Positions 28,839 through 37,715 of a stretch of DNA of 64,000 nucleotides are shown one piece after another. A program made the translations under genes and the position numbers. The stretch is from Spirosoma fluviale (GTDB lineage: Bacteria; Bacteroidota; Bacteroidia; Cytophagales; Spirosomataceae): contig CAMDJW010000001.1 of assembly GCA_945901025.1 (NCBI GenBank), forward strand, positions 186,001 to 250,000, in the 5' to 3' direction. Position 1 is the stretch's first letter. Every line of letters starts with the position of its first letter. The notes below the pieces were generated by a model. That model ran no database searches, was not told where the DNA came from, and was given only the letters and a program-made list of their open reading frames with translations.

Positions 28839-28846
28839 CAAAATTA
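28839..28846 (-). promoter_or_regulatory. Possible -7 element for hisS
   Basis: The minus strand reads TAATTTTG, a match to TAnnTTTG. Only about 10 nt separate it from the hisS start, implying a nearly leaderless message, and no -33 TTG sits at proper spacing. Confidence 0.25.
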
Positions 28847-28864
28847 ATTAATTATGCTTAATAT

Positions 28865-28896
28865 TTTTGATAAATAACCTAGAATAGCTATTTTTG
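28865..28896 (+). promoter_or_regulatory. Promoter of the 47-residue basic protein gene
   Basis: TTTTG at 28865-28869, then 19 nt, then TATTTTTG at 28889-28896. Both boxes and the spacing match the Bacteroidota consensus. The predicted start site is about 28903, 13 nt before the ATG. Confidence 0.65.
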
Positions 28897-28915
28897 CAAA
28901 CCAAATTTTAAAGAC

Positions 28916-29059
28916 ATGGCTGTAACAAGATTAAAACGTAAAGACAGAAGAAATAAGGCAGTAGCTAACAACAAGGTAGCCGCTATCAAAATTTTAAAAC
29001 GTAGACCAATTATCAAATTGGTGGATGTAGAAGAAATCAAAGCTACTTTTAATAAGTAA
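28916..29059 (+). CDS. Small basic protein, 47 residues, function unknown
   Basis: This short gene reads MAVTRLKRKDRRNKAVANNK and continues with AIKILKRRPIIKLVDVEEIK to a TAA at 29057. The product is very basic in its first 30 residues (Lys/Arg clusters) and has a short acidic C-terminal part ending ATFNK. It has no cysteine or membrane segment. It carries its own consensus promoter and a strong terminator, so it is a monocistronic transcript and very probably real. A nucleic-acid or ribosome-associated role fits the charge, but I do not recognise a characterised family. Confidence 0.82.
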   Translation: MAVTRLKRKDRRNKAVANNKVAAIKILKRRPIIKLVDVEEIKATFNK

Positions 29060-29078
29060 TTTTTATATCTTTATATTT

Positions 29079-29104
29079 AAACCGGTTTTTACCGGTTTTT
29101 TTTT
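29079..29104 (+). terminator. Terminator after the small basic protein gene
   Basis: AAACCGGT pairs with ACCGGTTT (8 bp) around a TTTT loop and is followed by nine T residues starting at 29096. It lies 20 nt after the stop codon. Confidence 0.88.
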
Positions 29105-29125
29105 ATCTAAAACCTACTAAACAAA

Positions 29126-29887
29126 ATGAAAAAGACTCTCTTTGTACTATCCATTTCGCTTTTCACATTAGTTTTTAATGTTAAAGCGCAAGATCATAGA
29201 CATGCCGTTGTAAATCCAACAAATCCTGAAATCACTGAATATTGGGATCCAGAGGTTAAGGTTATTACACCTGGTACAATTCCATCTGATGCCATTATCT
29301 TATTTGACGGAAAAGATCTAAGTAATTGGGAGTCAGCAAAAGATGGTTCGCCTGCCTTATGGAAAGTAGATCCTACAGAAAAATCAATGACGGTTGTAGG
29401 CAAAACAGGAAACATCTCTACTAAACAAAAATTTGAAAACTATCAATTACATATTGAATGGAGATCCCCTATAGAGCCAGATACTAAAAAAAGTCAAGGC
29501 AAAGGAAATAGTGGTGTTTTTATGCAGGGAATGTATGAGGTACAAGTAATGAACTCGTATCAAAATAGAACTTATCGCAATGGACAAGCCGGAAGTATTT
29601 ATAAGCAAAGCGCTCCGTTGGTCAATGCAACTTCAAAAATGGGCGAATGGAATACGTATGACATTATTTATACGGCTCCTAAATTTACGATTAATGGAGG
29701 AATCGATACCCCTGCATATGTAACTGTAATTCATAATGGAGTTGTTGTACAAAATCATACTAAAATCCAAGGTACCACAGAATATATTGGTCAACCAAAA
29801 AATCCAGTACATGGACCAGGACCTATCAGCTTACAAGATCATGGAAATCAAGTAAGTTTTCGAAATATATGGATTCGAGAAATGTAA
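29126..29887 (+). CDS. Secreted DUF1080 / 3-keto-disaccharide hydrolase-domain protein
   Basis: This 253-residue protein has a signal peptide (KKTLFVLSISLFTLVFNVKA, cleavage near AQ-DH) and one concanavalin-like DUF1080 domain. The domain begins at AIILFDGKDLSNWES and has the family motifs LHIEWRSP, GNSGVFMQGMYEVQVMNSYQN, IYKQSAPLVNAT, GEWNTYDIIYTAPKF and the closing PISLQDHGNQVSFRNIWIREM. Characterised relatives hydrolyse 3-keto-glucosides made by oxidoreductases. No keto-sugar oxidoreductase is nearby, so the substrate is open. It is probably monocistronic, since terminators flank it on both sides. Confidence 0.9.
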   Translation: MKKTLFVLSISLFTLVFNVKAQDHRHAVVNPTNPEITEYWDPEVKVITPGTIPSDAIILFDGKDLSNWESAKDGSPALWKVDPTEKSMTVVGKTGNISTKQKFENYQLHIEWRSPIEPDTKKSQGKGNSGVFMQGMYEVQVMNSYQNRTYRNGQAGSIYKQSAPLVNATSKMGEWNTYDIIYTAPKFTINGGIDTPAYVTVIHNGVVVQNHTKIQGTTEYIGQPKNPVHGPGPISLQDHGNQVSFRNIWIREM

Positions 29888-29909
29888 AAAGATCTAAATT
29901 TTAATTAAG

Positions 29910-29946
29910 GAAGGTTTTTTTATCAAAAAAGACCTTCTTTTTTTTG
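29910..29946 (+). terminator. Terminator after the DUF1080 gene
   Basis: GAAGGT pairs with ACCTTC, and an inner T/A-rich stem extends it across a bulged G. The structure ends in nine T residues (29938-29946), immediately before the methyltransferase start. Confidence 0.8.
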
Positions 29947-29950
29947 TTAT

Positions 29951-30715
29951 ATGAAATATTTAATCAGCTGGGTTTTAAGAAATATCCCACGAAAATTCAT
30001 TCAATTATTTGCTCATAAATTAATCAAACTATATAGCTTGATTTTAATAGGCGATCAAGTTCATTGCCCAATTTGCAATAAATCATTCTTTAAGTTTTTG
30101 CCTTATGGGAGAATGTTTCCTCGTGAAAATGCTTTATGTCCTTCCTGCTTAAGTTTAGAAAGACATCGCTTAATGCATTTATTTCTAAAAAACGAGACTA
30201 ATTATTACTCGAGTAAGCCAAAAGTATTACACATAGCTCCTGAATATTGCTTTATAGATAGATTTGAAAAATATCTAGGTGACAATTATATAACAGCCGA
30301 TATTGAATCACCATTAGCTAAGGTAAAAATGGATCTTCATCATATACCTTTTGAGGATAACTCATTTGATGTAGTTTTTTGCAATCATGTGCTTGAACAT
30401 GTGAAAGATGATGTCCAATGTATGAAAGAAATTAGACGCGTGCTGAAAAGTGACGGATTTGCTCTTTGCCAAAGCCCACAAAGGTATGATCTAGAAACAA
30501 CCTATGAAGATGCCAGTATTACAGACCCAAAAGAACGAGAAAAGCATTTTCTGCAAGATGATCACCTACGTATTTATGGAAGAGACTATGGAACCCAATT
30601 GAAATCTTCAGGTTTTAACGTCGAAGAAGTTAGTATGGTGGAAAAAATTGGCCTAATTGAAGCAAAAAAAATGGCTTTGCCATTAGAAGAAATTATATAT
30701 TTATGTAAAAAATAA
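29951..30715 (+). CDS. Class I SAM-dependent methyltransferase with N-terminal Cys motif
   Basis: This 254-residue protein carries four cysteines near the N-terminus (HCPICNKSF then LCPSCLSLERHR), likely a zinc site. A Rossmann methyltransferase domain follows. Motif I is VLHIAPEYCFIDRF near residue 95, with motifs ITADIESPLAKVKMDLHHIPF and FDVVFCNHVLEHVKDDVQCM near 140 (Methyltransf_11 type). The substrate is unknown; similar proteins occur among surface-sugar methylases. It is one base upstream of the aminopeptidase gene. Confidence 0.85.
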   Translation: MKYLISWVLRNIPRKFIQLFAHKLIKLYSLILIGDQVHCPICNKSFFKFLPYGRMFPRENALCPSCLSLERHRLMHLFLKNETNYYSSKPKVLHIAPEYCFIDRFEKYLGDNYITADIESPLAKVKMDLHHIPFEDNSFDVVFCNHVLEHVKDDVQCMKEIRRVLKSDGFALCQSPQRYDLETTYEDASITDPKEREKHFLQDDHLRIYGRDYGTQLKSSGFNVEEVSMVEKIGLIEAKKMALPLEEIIYLCKK

Positions 30716-30716
30716 T

Positions 30717-32006
30717 ATGCGCTACGAAAAACTATCGTCAACATTATTTATAAAAAATAGGGCTAAATTAATTGAATTGTTGCCACCTAAGTCCATGGTT
30801 ATCATTAGCTCAAATGATATCATGCCAACCAACGCCGATGGCACCATGGGATTTAAGCAAAATTCCGACTTGTATTATTTATCAGGATTAGACCAAGAAG
30901 AAACCTTGCTTATCATTTACCCTGATGCACCGGAAGATCAATATAAAGAAATAGCGTTCGTTAAGGAGACTTCTGAATTAATTGAAATTTGGGAGGGACA
31001 TAAATTCACGAAAGGAGAAGCCATTGAAATCTCAGGAATCAAAAATATACAATGGACTAGTAATTTTGAGCAAATTCTTAAAACCATCGTTTATAGTGCT
31101 GAACAAATCTATTTAATAGACAACGAACATATTCGGAATAGTTCAAAGGTTGAAACTCAAAATGATCGTTTAAATCTAGAAATAAAGGAGAAATATCCCT
31201 TACATAAGATCGAAAGGCTAGCTCCTTTATTAAATGTCATCCGAATGCAAAAGGAAAGCATTGAAATAGAAGCCTTACAAAAAGCCATCGATATTACTGA
31301 AAAAGGATTTAGAAGGATTTTACAATTCACAAAACCTGGTGTGTTTGAGTATGAAGTTGAAGCTGAATTCATTCATGAGTTTATCAAAAATCGTAGTAAT
31401 GGCTTTGCCTACACTCCTATTATTGCTTCCGGTTCAAATGCATGCGTTTTACATTATATAGAAAATACCTTAGCCTGTAAAGATGGGGATATGTTGTTGT
31501 TGGATGTTGGAGCTTGTTATGCTAATTATAACGCTGATATGACTCGAACAATTCCGGTTAATGGTCGGTTTTCCAAAAGACAAAAGCAAGTTTACGAAGC
31601 TGTGCATGATGTATTAAATTTTGCTACCCAAATAATGACTTCAGGAACATATTGGGTAGATTACCAAAAGGAAGTAGAAAAATACATGGAAAGTAAACTG
31701 ATCGATTTAGGTCTTTTTACGCGCAAGGATGTTGAAATTCAAGATAAACACCAACCACTATTTAAAAAGTATTTCATGCATGGGGTGGCGCATCATTTAG
31801 GTATAGATGTACATGATGTTTGGGATAAATATAAACCATTTGCTTCTGGCATGGTTTTAACTTGTGAACCTGGAATTTATATCAGAGAGGAAGGTCTAGG
31901 AATTAGATTAGAAAATAATTTATTGATCACTGACAAAGGAGCCGTAAATTTGATGATTAATATTCCAATTTATTGGGAAGAAATTGAAACCTTAATGAAT
32001 TCTTAA
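30717..32006 (+). CDS. Aminopeptidase P family (M24B) metallopeptidase
   Basis: This 429-residue Xaa-Pro aminopeptidase has an N-terminal creatinase-like domain and a C-terminal pita-bread fold. Metal ligands are seen in LLLDVGACYANYNADMTRTI (two Asp), HGVAHHLGIDVHDV (His), TCEPGIYI (Glu) and GLGIRLENNLLI (Glu), as required for the dinuclear Mn site. Aminopeptidase P removes an N-terminal residue before proline. The gene follows the methyltransferase by one base. There is no signal peptide, so it is cytoplasmic. Confidence 0.94.
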   Translation: MRYEKLSSTLFIKNRAKLIELLPPKSMVIISSNDIMPTNADGTMGFKQNSDLYYLSGLDQEETLLIIYPDAPEDQYKEIAFVKETSELIEIWEGHKFTKGEAIEISGIKNIQWTSNFEQILKTIVYSAEQIYLIDNEHIRNSSKVETQNDRLNLEIKEKYPLHKIERLAPLLNVIRMQKESIEIEALQKAIDITEKGFRRILQFTKPGVFEYEVEAEFIHEFIKNRSNGFAYTPIIASGSNACVLHYIENTLACKDGDMLLLDVGACYANYNADMTRTIPVNGRFSKRQKQVYEAVHDVLNFATQIMTSGTYWVDYQKEVEKYMESKLIDLGLFTRKDVEIQDKHQPLFKKYFMHGVAHHLGIDVHDVWDKYKPFASGMVLTCEPGIYIREEGLGIRLENNLLITDKGAVNLMINIPIYWEEIETLMNS

Positions 32007-32067
32007 AATGAACCATTTTCAATTAAAGAATCAATTTAAATAAACAAATTATTAGTAAATAACATTA

Positions 32068-33855
32068 ATGAAAAACCTTCGAAATTTTTGCATCATCGCA
32101 CATATTGATCATGGTAAAAGTACTCTGGCAGACCGATTAATTGAATTCACCAATACGGTTCAAAAGAGAGATATGATGCATCAATTATTGGATGACATGG
32201 ATTTAGAAAGAGAAAGAGGGATTACCATCAAGTCTCATGCGATTCAAATGCAATATCCTAAAGATGGAGAAATATACACACTTAATTTAATTGACACACC
32301 AGGCCACGTAGATTTTTCTTATGAAGTTTCACGCTCAATTGCGGCTTGTGAGGGAGCATTGTTAATTGTGGATGCATCACAAGGGATTGAGGCCCAGACC
32401 ATTTCAAACTTGTACTTAGCCATCAATCACGATTTAGAGATTATACCCGTATTGAACAAAATTGATCTTCCGGGTGCCATGCCAGATGATGTTTCAGATC
32501 AAATTATTGATTTAATTGGTTGTAAAAAAGAAGATATAATTCATGCGTCTGGAAAGGAAGGAATCGGAATACAAGATATTTTAGATGCTGTCATTGCTAG
32601 AATTCCATCTCCCAAAGGTGATCCAGAAGCGCCATTACAAGCGCTGATTTTTGATTCAACTTTTAATTCCTACAGAGGTATTGAAGTTATATTTAGAGTA
32701 TATAATGGAGAAATTAGAAAAGGAGATCGGGTTAAATTCTTAAATACAGGTAAAGAATATTTTGCAGATGAAATAGGCACCTTAGGTTTAGAGCAAGAAC
32801 CCAAAGCACTCATTAAAACTGGAGATGTAGGATACTTAATTTCAGGAATCAAAGAAGCAAAAGAAGTAAAAGTAGGTGATACAATTACCCAAGTATCAAA
32901 TCCATGTAAATTAGCCATCCAAGGATTTGAAGAGGTAAAACCAATGGTGTTTGCAGGAATATATCCAGTAGAAACATCCGAATTTGAAGATTTAAGGGAT
33001 GCTATGGAAAAGCTCCAATTAAATGATGCGTCATTAGTTTGGGAGCCAGAAACTTCCATGGCCTTAGGTTTTGGTTTTAGGTGCGGATTTCTAGGTATGT
33101 TGCACATGGAAATCGTCCAGGAAAGACTTGAGAGAGAGTTTGACATGACGGTTATCACGACAGTGCCTTCGGTGAAATTTAAAGTACTTACTACTGCAGG
33201 TGAAACTGAATGGGTATCTGCTCCAAGCGAATTACCTGAGCCTAATCTAATCAATATTATAGAGGAGCCATATATTAAGGCACAAATTATTACTAAATCT
33301 GAATACACAGGGGTAATTATGAGCTTGTGTATGGATAAGCGTGGTATATTAAAAAATCAAATATATTTAACTACTGACCGAGTAGAATTAACGTTTGATA
33401 TGCCATTATCTGAAGTGGTTTTCGACTTTTTTGATCGTTTAAAAACTATTTCAAGGGGTTATGCGTCTTTGGACTATGAGTACAAAGGGTACGAACCAGG
33501 TGAAATGGTTAAATTAGATATTATGTTGAATGGGGAGAAAGTAGATGCATTATCTGCTATTGTTCATCGAGATAAAGCATATGATTGGGGAAAAAGATTG
33601 TGTGAGAAATTAAGAGAATTATTGCCACGCCAACAATTTGAAATAGCTATTCAAGCGGCTATAGGACAAAAAATAATTGCCAGAGAAACTGTTAAGGCTT
33701 TAAGAAAAGATGTTTTAGCAAAATGTTATGGGGGTGATATTTCCAGAAAACGTAAATTACTAGAGAAACAAAAGAAAGGAAAAAAGAGAATGAGGCAGGT
33801 AGGAAATGTTGAAATTCCTCAAGAAGCCTTCATGGCTGTCTTGAAATTAGATTAA
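32068..33855 (+). CDS. lepA: Elongation factor 4 (LepA)
   Basis: This 595-residue ribosomal GTPase is associated with back-translocation and ribosome assembly. G motifs are [14 protein letters not shown] (G1), DTPGHVDF (G3) and LNKIDLPGA (G4). The later domains have the LepA-specific [19 protein letters not shown] and the C-terminal [20 protein letters not shown]. Length matches the family. It follows the aminopeptidase gene by 61 nt and precedes the pyruvate dehydrogenase E2 gene by 73 nt. Confidence 0.98.
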   Translation: MKNLRNFCIIAHIDHGKSTLADRLIEFTNTVQKRDMMHQLLDDMDLERERGITIKSHAIQMQYPKDGEIYTLNLIDTPGHVDFSYEVSRSIAACEGALLIVDASQGIEAQTISNLYLAINHDLEIIPVLNKIDLPGAMPDDVSDQIIDLIGCKKEDIIHASGKEGIGIQDILDAVIARIPSPKGDPEAPLQALIFDSTFNSYRGIEVIFRVYNGEIRKGDRVKFLNTGKEYFADEIGTLGLEQEPKALIKTGDVGYLISGIKEAKEVKVGDTITQVSNPCKLAIQGFEEVKPMVFAGIYPVETSEFEDLRDAMEKLQLNDASLVWEPETSMALGFGFRCGFLGMLHMEIVQERLEREFDMTVITTVPSVKFKVLTTAGETEWVSAPSELPEPNLINIIEEPYIKAQIITKSEYTGVIMSLCMDKRGILKNQIYLTTDRVELTFDMPLSEVVFDFFDRLKTISRGYASLDYEYKGYEPGEMVKLDIMLNGEKVDALSAIVHRDKAYDWGKRLCEKLRELLPRQQFEIAIQAAIGQKIIARETVKALRKDVLAKCYGGDISRKRKLLEKQKKGKKRMRQVGNVEIPQEAFMAVLKLD

Positions 33856-33928
33856 GACAAATAATTTTTTTGTAAATAATTTTAAAAGAAGCGTTTATAG
33901 CGTAATTTTAAGATTCAAAATAAATAAG

Positions 33929-35518
33929 ATGGCTCAAGTTATAAGAATGCCCAAGATGAGTGACACGATGTTAGAGGGTGTCATTGCTAAATGGTTAAAA
34001 AAAGAAGGGGATACAATTAAGTCCGGTGACATCATAGCTGAAGTTGAAACCGACAAGGCTACCATGGAACTTGAGAATTATGAGGATGGAACATTACTTT
34101 ACATTGGCATAAAAGCAGGTGAAGCGGCTCCTGTAGATGGCATTATAGCTATTGTGGGAACAAAGGGTGAAGATTACTCAAGTCTATTAACTGAACCAAA
34201 AGCTATTGTAGCTAATGAAGTGGTTGAAAAAGTGATCGAGGTTATTCCAAATCAGCCTACGATTGATTTAAGTAGTATCAATGCTAAGGCAGTAAGAATG
34301 CCAAAAATGAGTGATACTATGATTGAAGGTGTCATCGCAAAATGGTTGAAAAAAGAAGGAGATCAAGTTAAAAGTGGAGACATCATTGCCGAAGTGGAAA
34401 CGGATAAAGCCACGATGGAATTAGAAAATTATGAAGACGGAACCCTATTGTATATCGGTGCTCAAGAAGGAAAAGGGGTTGTCGTAGATGGAATAATTGC
34501 TATTGTAGGTGAACCAGGAGCTGATTTCAAGAAAATATTAGATGCTGAAAATGTGGTTAAAGTTGACGCACCCGCGGTCGTACAAGCCAGTGCACCGGCT
34601 CCTGTCAAGGCAGTAGAAGAAGTTAAATCCGTTGAAACAATTCCATCAAACCAACAAACTGCTTCTAATGTAGAAATCAAGTCTTCTCCATTAGCGCGTT
34701 CATTAGCTAAAGAAAAAGGGTATAATTTATCGTGGATTCAAGGAACTGGAGAAGGCGGAAGGATAACAAAGTCTGACGTGGAAAATTATAATCCTAATCA
34801 AGGCGGTTCAAAAACAAGTCATTTTACAGGTGGAACTGAAAGTTTTGAAGATATTCCAAATAGTCAAATGCGAAAAACCATTGCAAGAAGACTGTCTGAA
34901 TCAAAATTCAGTGCTCCTGAATTCTACCTCACCATGGAAATCAACATGGATAAGGCCATTGAAGCAAGAGTAAGCATGAATGAAGTTTTCCCTGTTAAAA
35001 TTTCATTTAATGATTTAGTGATTAAAGCATCAGCAATAGCTTTAGTAAAACATCCAAAAGTAAATTCATATTGGATGGAAGATCGTATTAGGGTCAATAA
35101 ACATGTACATATAGGTATGGCAGTAGCGGTAGAAGATGGATTACTTGTACCTGTGATTCGATTTGCGAATGAGAAATCAATCGCTGAAATATCTTCTGAG
35201 GCTAAAGACTTAGGTGGAAAAGCTAAATCAAAGCAATTGCAACCTAAAGATTGGGAAGGAAATACATTTACGGTGAGTAATTTAGGGATGTTTGGAATAG
35301 ATCAATTCACATCTATTATTAATTCACCTGAATCGTGCATTTTGGCCGTGGGTGGAATTAAAGAAACTGTTGGTGTCAAAAACAGTCAGTTTTATGCCAC
35401 AAACATCATGAAATTAACGTTAACATGTGACCATCGAGTAGTTGATGGAGCCACAGGAGCCGCTTTTCTGCAAACCCTGAAGCAATATTTAGAGGACCCA
35501 ATAAAAATGTTTTTATAA
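33929..35518 (+). CDS. Pyruvate dehydrogenase E2 (dihydrolipoamide acetyltransferase)
   Basis: This 529-residue core of the pyruvate dehydrogenase complex transfers acetyl from lipoate to CoA. Two N-terminal lipoyl domains (residues about 3-77 and 120-195) each contain the lipoylation motif ETDKATMELENYEDG and are nearly identical. The peripheral-subunit-binding domain is SSPLARSLAKEKGYNLSW near 250. The C-terminal catalytic domain ends with the active-site stretch LTCDHRVVDGATGAAFL. The linkers are Ala/Pro/Val-rich. No E1 or E3 gene is adjacent. The acyl-CoA type is judged from domain layout, so a branched-chain variant is not fully excluded. Confidence 0.9.
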   Translation: MAQVIRMPKMSDTMLEGVIAKWLKKEGDTIKSGDIIAEVETDKATMELENYEDGTLLYIGIKAGEAAPVDGIIAIVGTKGEDYSSLLTEPKAIVANEVVEKVIEVIPNQPTIDLSSINAKAVRMPKMSDTMIEGVIAKWLKKEGDQVKSGDIIAEVETDKATMELENYEDGTLLYIGAQEGKGVVVDGIIAIVGEPGADFKKILDAENVVKVDAPAVVQASAPAPVKAVEEVKSVETIPSNQQTASNVEIKSSPLARSLAKEKGYNLSWIQGTGEGGRITKSDVENYNPNQGGSKTSHFTGGTESFEDIPNSQMRKTIARRLSESKFSAPEFYLTMEINMDKAIEARVSMNEVFPVKISFNDLVIKASAIALVKHPKVNSYWMEDRIRVNKHVHIGMAVAVEDGLLVPVIRFANEKSIAEISSEAKDLGGKAKSKQLQPKDWEGNTFTVSNLGMFGIDQFTSIINSPESCILAVGGIKETVGVKNSQFYATNIMKLTLTCDHRVVDGATGAAFLQTLKQYLEDPIKMFL

Positions 35519-35533
35519 CACCTGATTAATTGG

Positions 35534-35558
35534 CAAGCCTCGAAAAAATCGGGGCTTG
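35534..35558 (+). terminator. Stem-loop after E2, probable terminator without a strong U-tract
   Basis: CAAGCCTCGA pairs with TCGGGGCTTG (10 bp, one G-U) around a run of five A residues. The following bases are TCTATTT, only weakly T-rich. It lies 15 nt after the E2 stop and 22 nt before the hisG start at 35581, so it may end the upstream transcript or act in the his leader. Confidence 0.55.
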
Positions 35559-35580
35559 TCTATTTAAAACTAGCATGATT

Positions 35581-36444
35581 ATGAGCACAGAAAATATTAG
35601 AATAGCTATTCAAAAATCAGGTCGATTAAGCGAAGACTCACTAAAGTTATTTAAAGAGTGTGGGATTAAATTTGAAGCCCATGGATCTAAATTAAGATCT
35701 GTGTCAAGTAATTTCCCCATCGAGTTCTTATTTCTGCGAGATGATGATATTCCAGGATACGTGGAAGATGGTGTCGCTGATTTAGGTGTTATCGGGTTAA
35801 ATGTCCTTATGGAGCAAAAGCGTAAAGTTGATATTGTCAAAGAATTAGGATTTTCAAAGTGTCGCTTATCCTTAGCCATACCAAGAAATGAAGTTTACAC
35901 TGATTTAACTTATTTCAATGGAAAGAGTATTGCCACCTCCTACCCTAACCTAACAGATGCATTTTTAAAAGCCAATGGTGTAAAAGCAGAAACCCATGAG
36001 ATTTCTGGCTCAGTTGAAATTGCGCCAAGTATTGGCTTGGCAGAAGGAATTTGCGATATTGTTTCAACGGGTGGAACTTTACTAAGCAATGGCTTAAAAG
36101 AAGTTGCTGAAGTATTTCAAAGTCAAGCGGTTTTAATTTCAAACAAGCAATTAAATAAAACAAAAAAAGAATTATTAGATAAAATTATATTCAGGATTGA
36201 TGCGGTTCAAAAAGGACAAAATGCAAAGTATGTCGTTTTAAATGCCAAAGAAGAAAATATAGCTAAAATTATTGCATTACTACCTGGAATGCGTTCTCCA
36301 TCTGTTGTCCCATTAGCAGAAAAGGGATGGTTCTCTCTACATTCGGTGATCTCTGAAAATGATTTTTGGGAAATAATTGAGTCCCTAAGAGTAGCGGGTG
36401 CTGAAGGTATTTTGGTATTACCCATTGAAAAAATGATTTTATAA
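35581..36444 (+). CDS. hisG: ATP phosphoribosyltransferase (long form)
   Basis: The first enzyme of histidine synthesis condenses ATP with PRPP. I place the start at ATG 35581 (STENIRIAIQKSGRL), giving about 287 residues, typical for the long form that carries its own C-terminal regulatory domain. Catalytic-domain blocks include FLRDDDIPGYVEDGVADLGV near residue 54, IATSYPNLTDAFLKANG near 117 and LAEGICDIVSTGGTLLSNGL near 155 (PRPP loop). The C-terminal ACT-like domain has VVLNAKEENIAKIIALLPG and binds histidine. The stop TAATG overlaps the hisD start. Confidence 0.97.
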   Translation: MSTENIRIAIQKSGRLSEDSLKLFKECGIKFEAHGSKLRSVSSNFPIEFLFLRDDDIPGYVEDGVADLGVIGLNVLMEQKRKVDIVKELGFSKCRLSLAIPRNEVYTDLTYFNGKSIATSYPNLTDAFLKANGVKAETHEISGSVEIAPSIGLAEGICDIVSTGGTLLSNGLKEVAEVFQSQAVLISNKQLNKTKKELLDKIIFRIDAVQKGQNAKYVVLNAKEENIAKIIALLPGMRSPSVVPLAEKGWFSLHSVISENDFWEIIESLRVAGAEGILVLPIEKMIL

Positions 36445-37715
36445 TGATTCAGGTAATTAAATTTCCTTCTCGATCAGATTATTCGGAATTGTGCGCAAGA
36501 CCTCAAATAGAGTCATCTAAAATTAACAGTTTAATCGAGTCCATATTTAATAAGGTTAAGTCAGATAAAGATGAGGCACTTAAAAGTCTGACTTATGAAT
36601 TTGAAAAAAGAAAAATAGATACCATTCTTTATACCGAAAAGGAAATTGATGCCTATGCAGACGCAACAGATGAAAATTTAAAAAAAGCGATACAGATATC
36701 CTTTGATAATATTTGGAAGTTTCACGAGGCTCAAAAATTAGTTGAAAATAGAATAGAAACAAGTCCCGGGGTGGTTTGTTGGCAAAAGTCAAGCCCTATA
36801 GAGAAAGTTGGTATTTACATCCCAGGAGGAACAGCACCTTTATTTTCAACCATTTTAATGCTTGCAATACCAGCAAAAATAGCGGCTTGTTCTGAGATTG
36901 TATTATGTACCCCAGGCATTCATCCTGCTATCTTTTATACAGCGAAATTGTGTGGAATAACCAAAATGTGTAAAATAGGTGGTGCTCAAGCCATTGCCGC
37001 ATTGGCATTAGGAACGCCATCCATTCCCAGAGTATATAAAATATTTGGTCCAGGTAATCAATATGTTACAGCGGCGAAAATGCATGCAAATTCCATGGGT
37101 GTTGCCATAGACATGCCCGCTGGTCCTTCAGAAGTCGCCATTTATGCAGATGAAACTTCAATTTCAAGTTTTGTGGCCTCTGATTTATTATCCCAAGCGG
37201 AGCATGGAGTCGACTCGCAGGTATTTTTAGTATCTACTTCTGAGCCATTAATACATGATATTATTCATGAATTAGAAAGCCAACTAAAAGATCTACCCAG
37301 AAAAGAATTAGCTAAAGAGGCTATTGTAAATTCTAAATTTATATTAGTAAAAAATCAGGGGGAGGCCATTGATTTATTAAATGAATATGCGGCTGAACAC
37401 TTAATACTGGCTTGTGATGATGCTGAGAAAATATCCGATAAGATAATCAATGCTGGATCGATATTCTTGGGACACTTTACCCCAGAATCAGCCGGTGATT
37501 ATTCATCAGGAACAAACCATACATTACCCACCAATGGACATGCAAGGGCATATTCAGGAGTTAATTTGGATAGCTTTTGTAAAAAAATCACCTTACAATC
37601 GATAAGTAAAAGTGGATTGGAAATTTTGAGCGAAAGCATCATCCCTATGGCAGAGGCAGAATCGTTACAAGCACATGCGAATGCAGTAAAAATCCGGTTG
37701 AATAATGGATTATAA
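36444..37715 (+). CDS. hisD: Histidinol dehydrogenase
   Basis: This 423-residue zinc enzyme catalyses the last two oxidations to histidine. Clear family blocks are VGIYIPGGTAPLFSTILMLA near residue 120, KIGGAQAIAALALGT near 180, KIFGPGNQYVTAAKMHAN near 203, DMPAGPSEVAIYADE near 227 (with the zinc and catalytic region), the SQAEHGVDSQVFLV motif near 252 and ESAGDYSSGTNHTLPTNGHARA near 353. It overlaps hisG by one base and hisC by 11 bases. The his operon here is hisG-hisD-hisC. Confidence 0.97.
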   Translation: MIQVIKFPSRSDYSELCARPQIESSKINSLIESIFNKVKSDKDEALKSLTYEFEKRKIDTILYTEKEIDAYADATDENLKKAIQISFDNIWKFHEAQKLVENRIETSPGVVCWQKSSPIEKVGIYIPGGTAPLFSTILMLAIPAKIAACSEIVLCTPGIHPAIFYTAKLCGITKMCKIGGAQAIAALALGTPSIPRVYKIFGPGNQYVTAAKMHANSMGVAIDMPAGPSEVAIYADETSISSFVASDLLSQAEHGVDSQVFLVSTSEPLIHDIIHELESQLKDLPRKELAKEAIVNSKFILVKNQGEAIDLLNEYAAEHLILACDDAEKISDKIINAGSIFLGHFTPESAGDYSSGTNHTLPTNGHARAYSGVNLDSFCKKITLQSISKSGLEILSESIIPMAEAESLQAHANAVKIRLNNGL

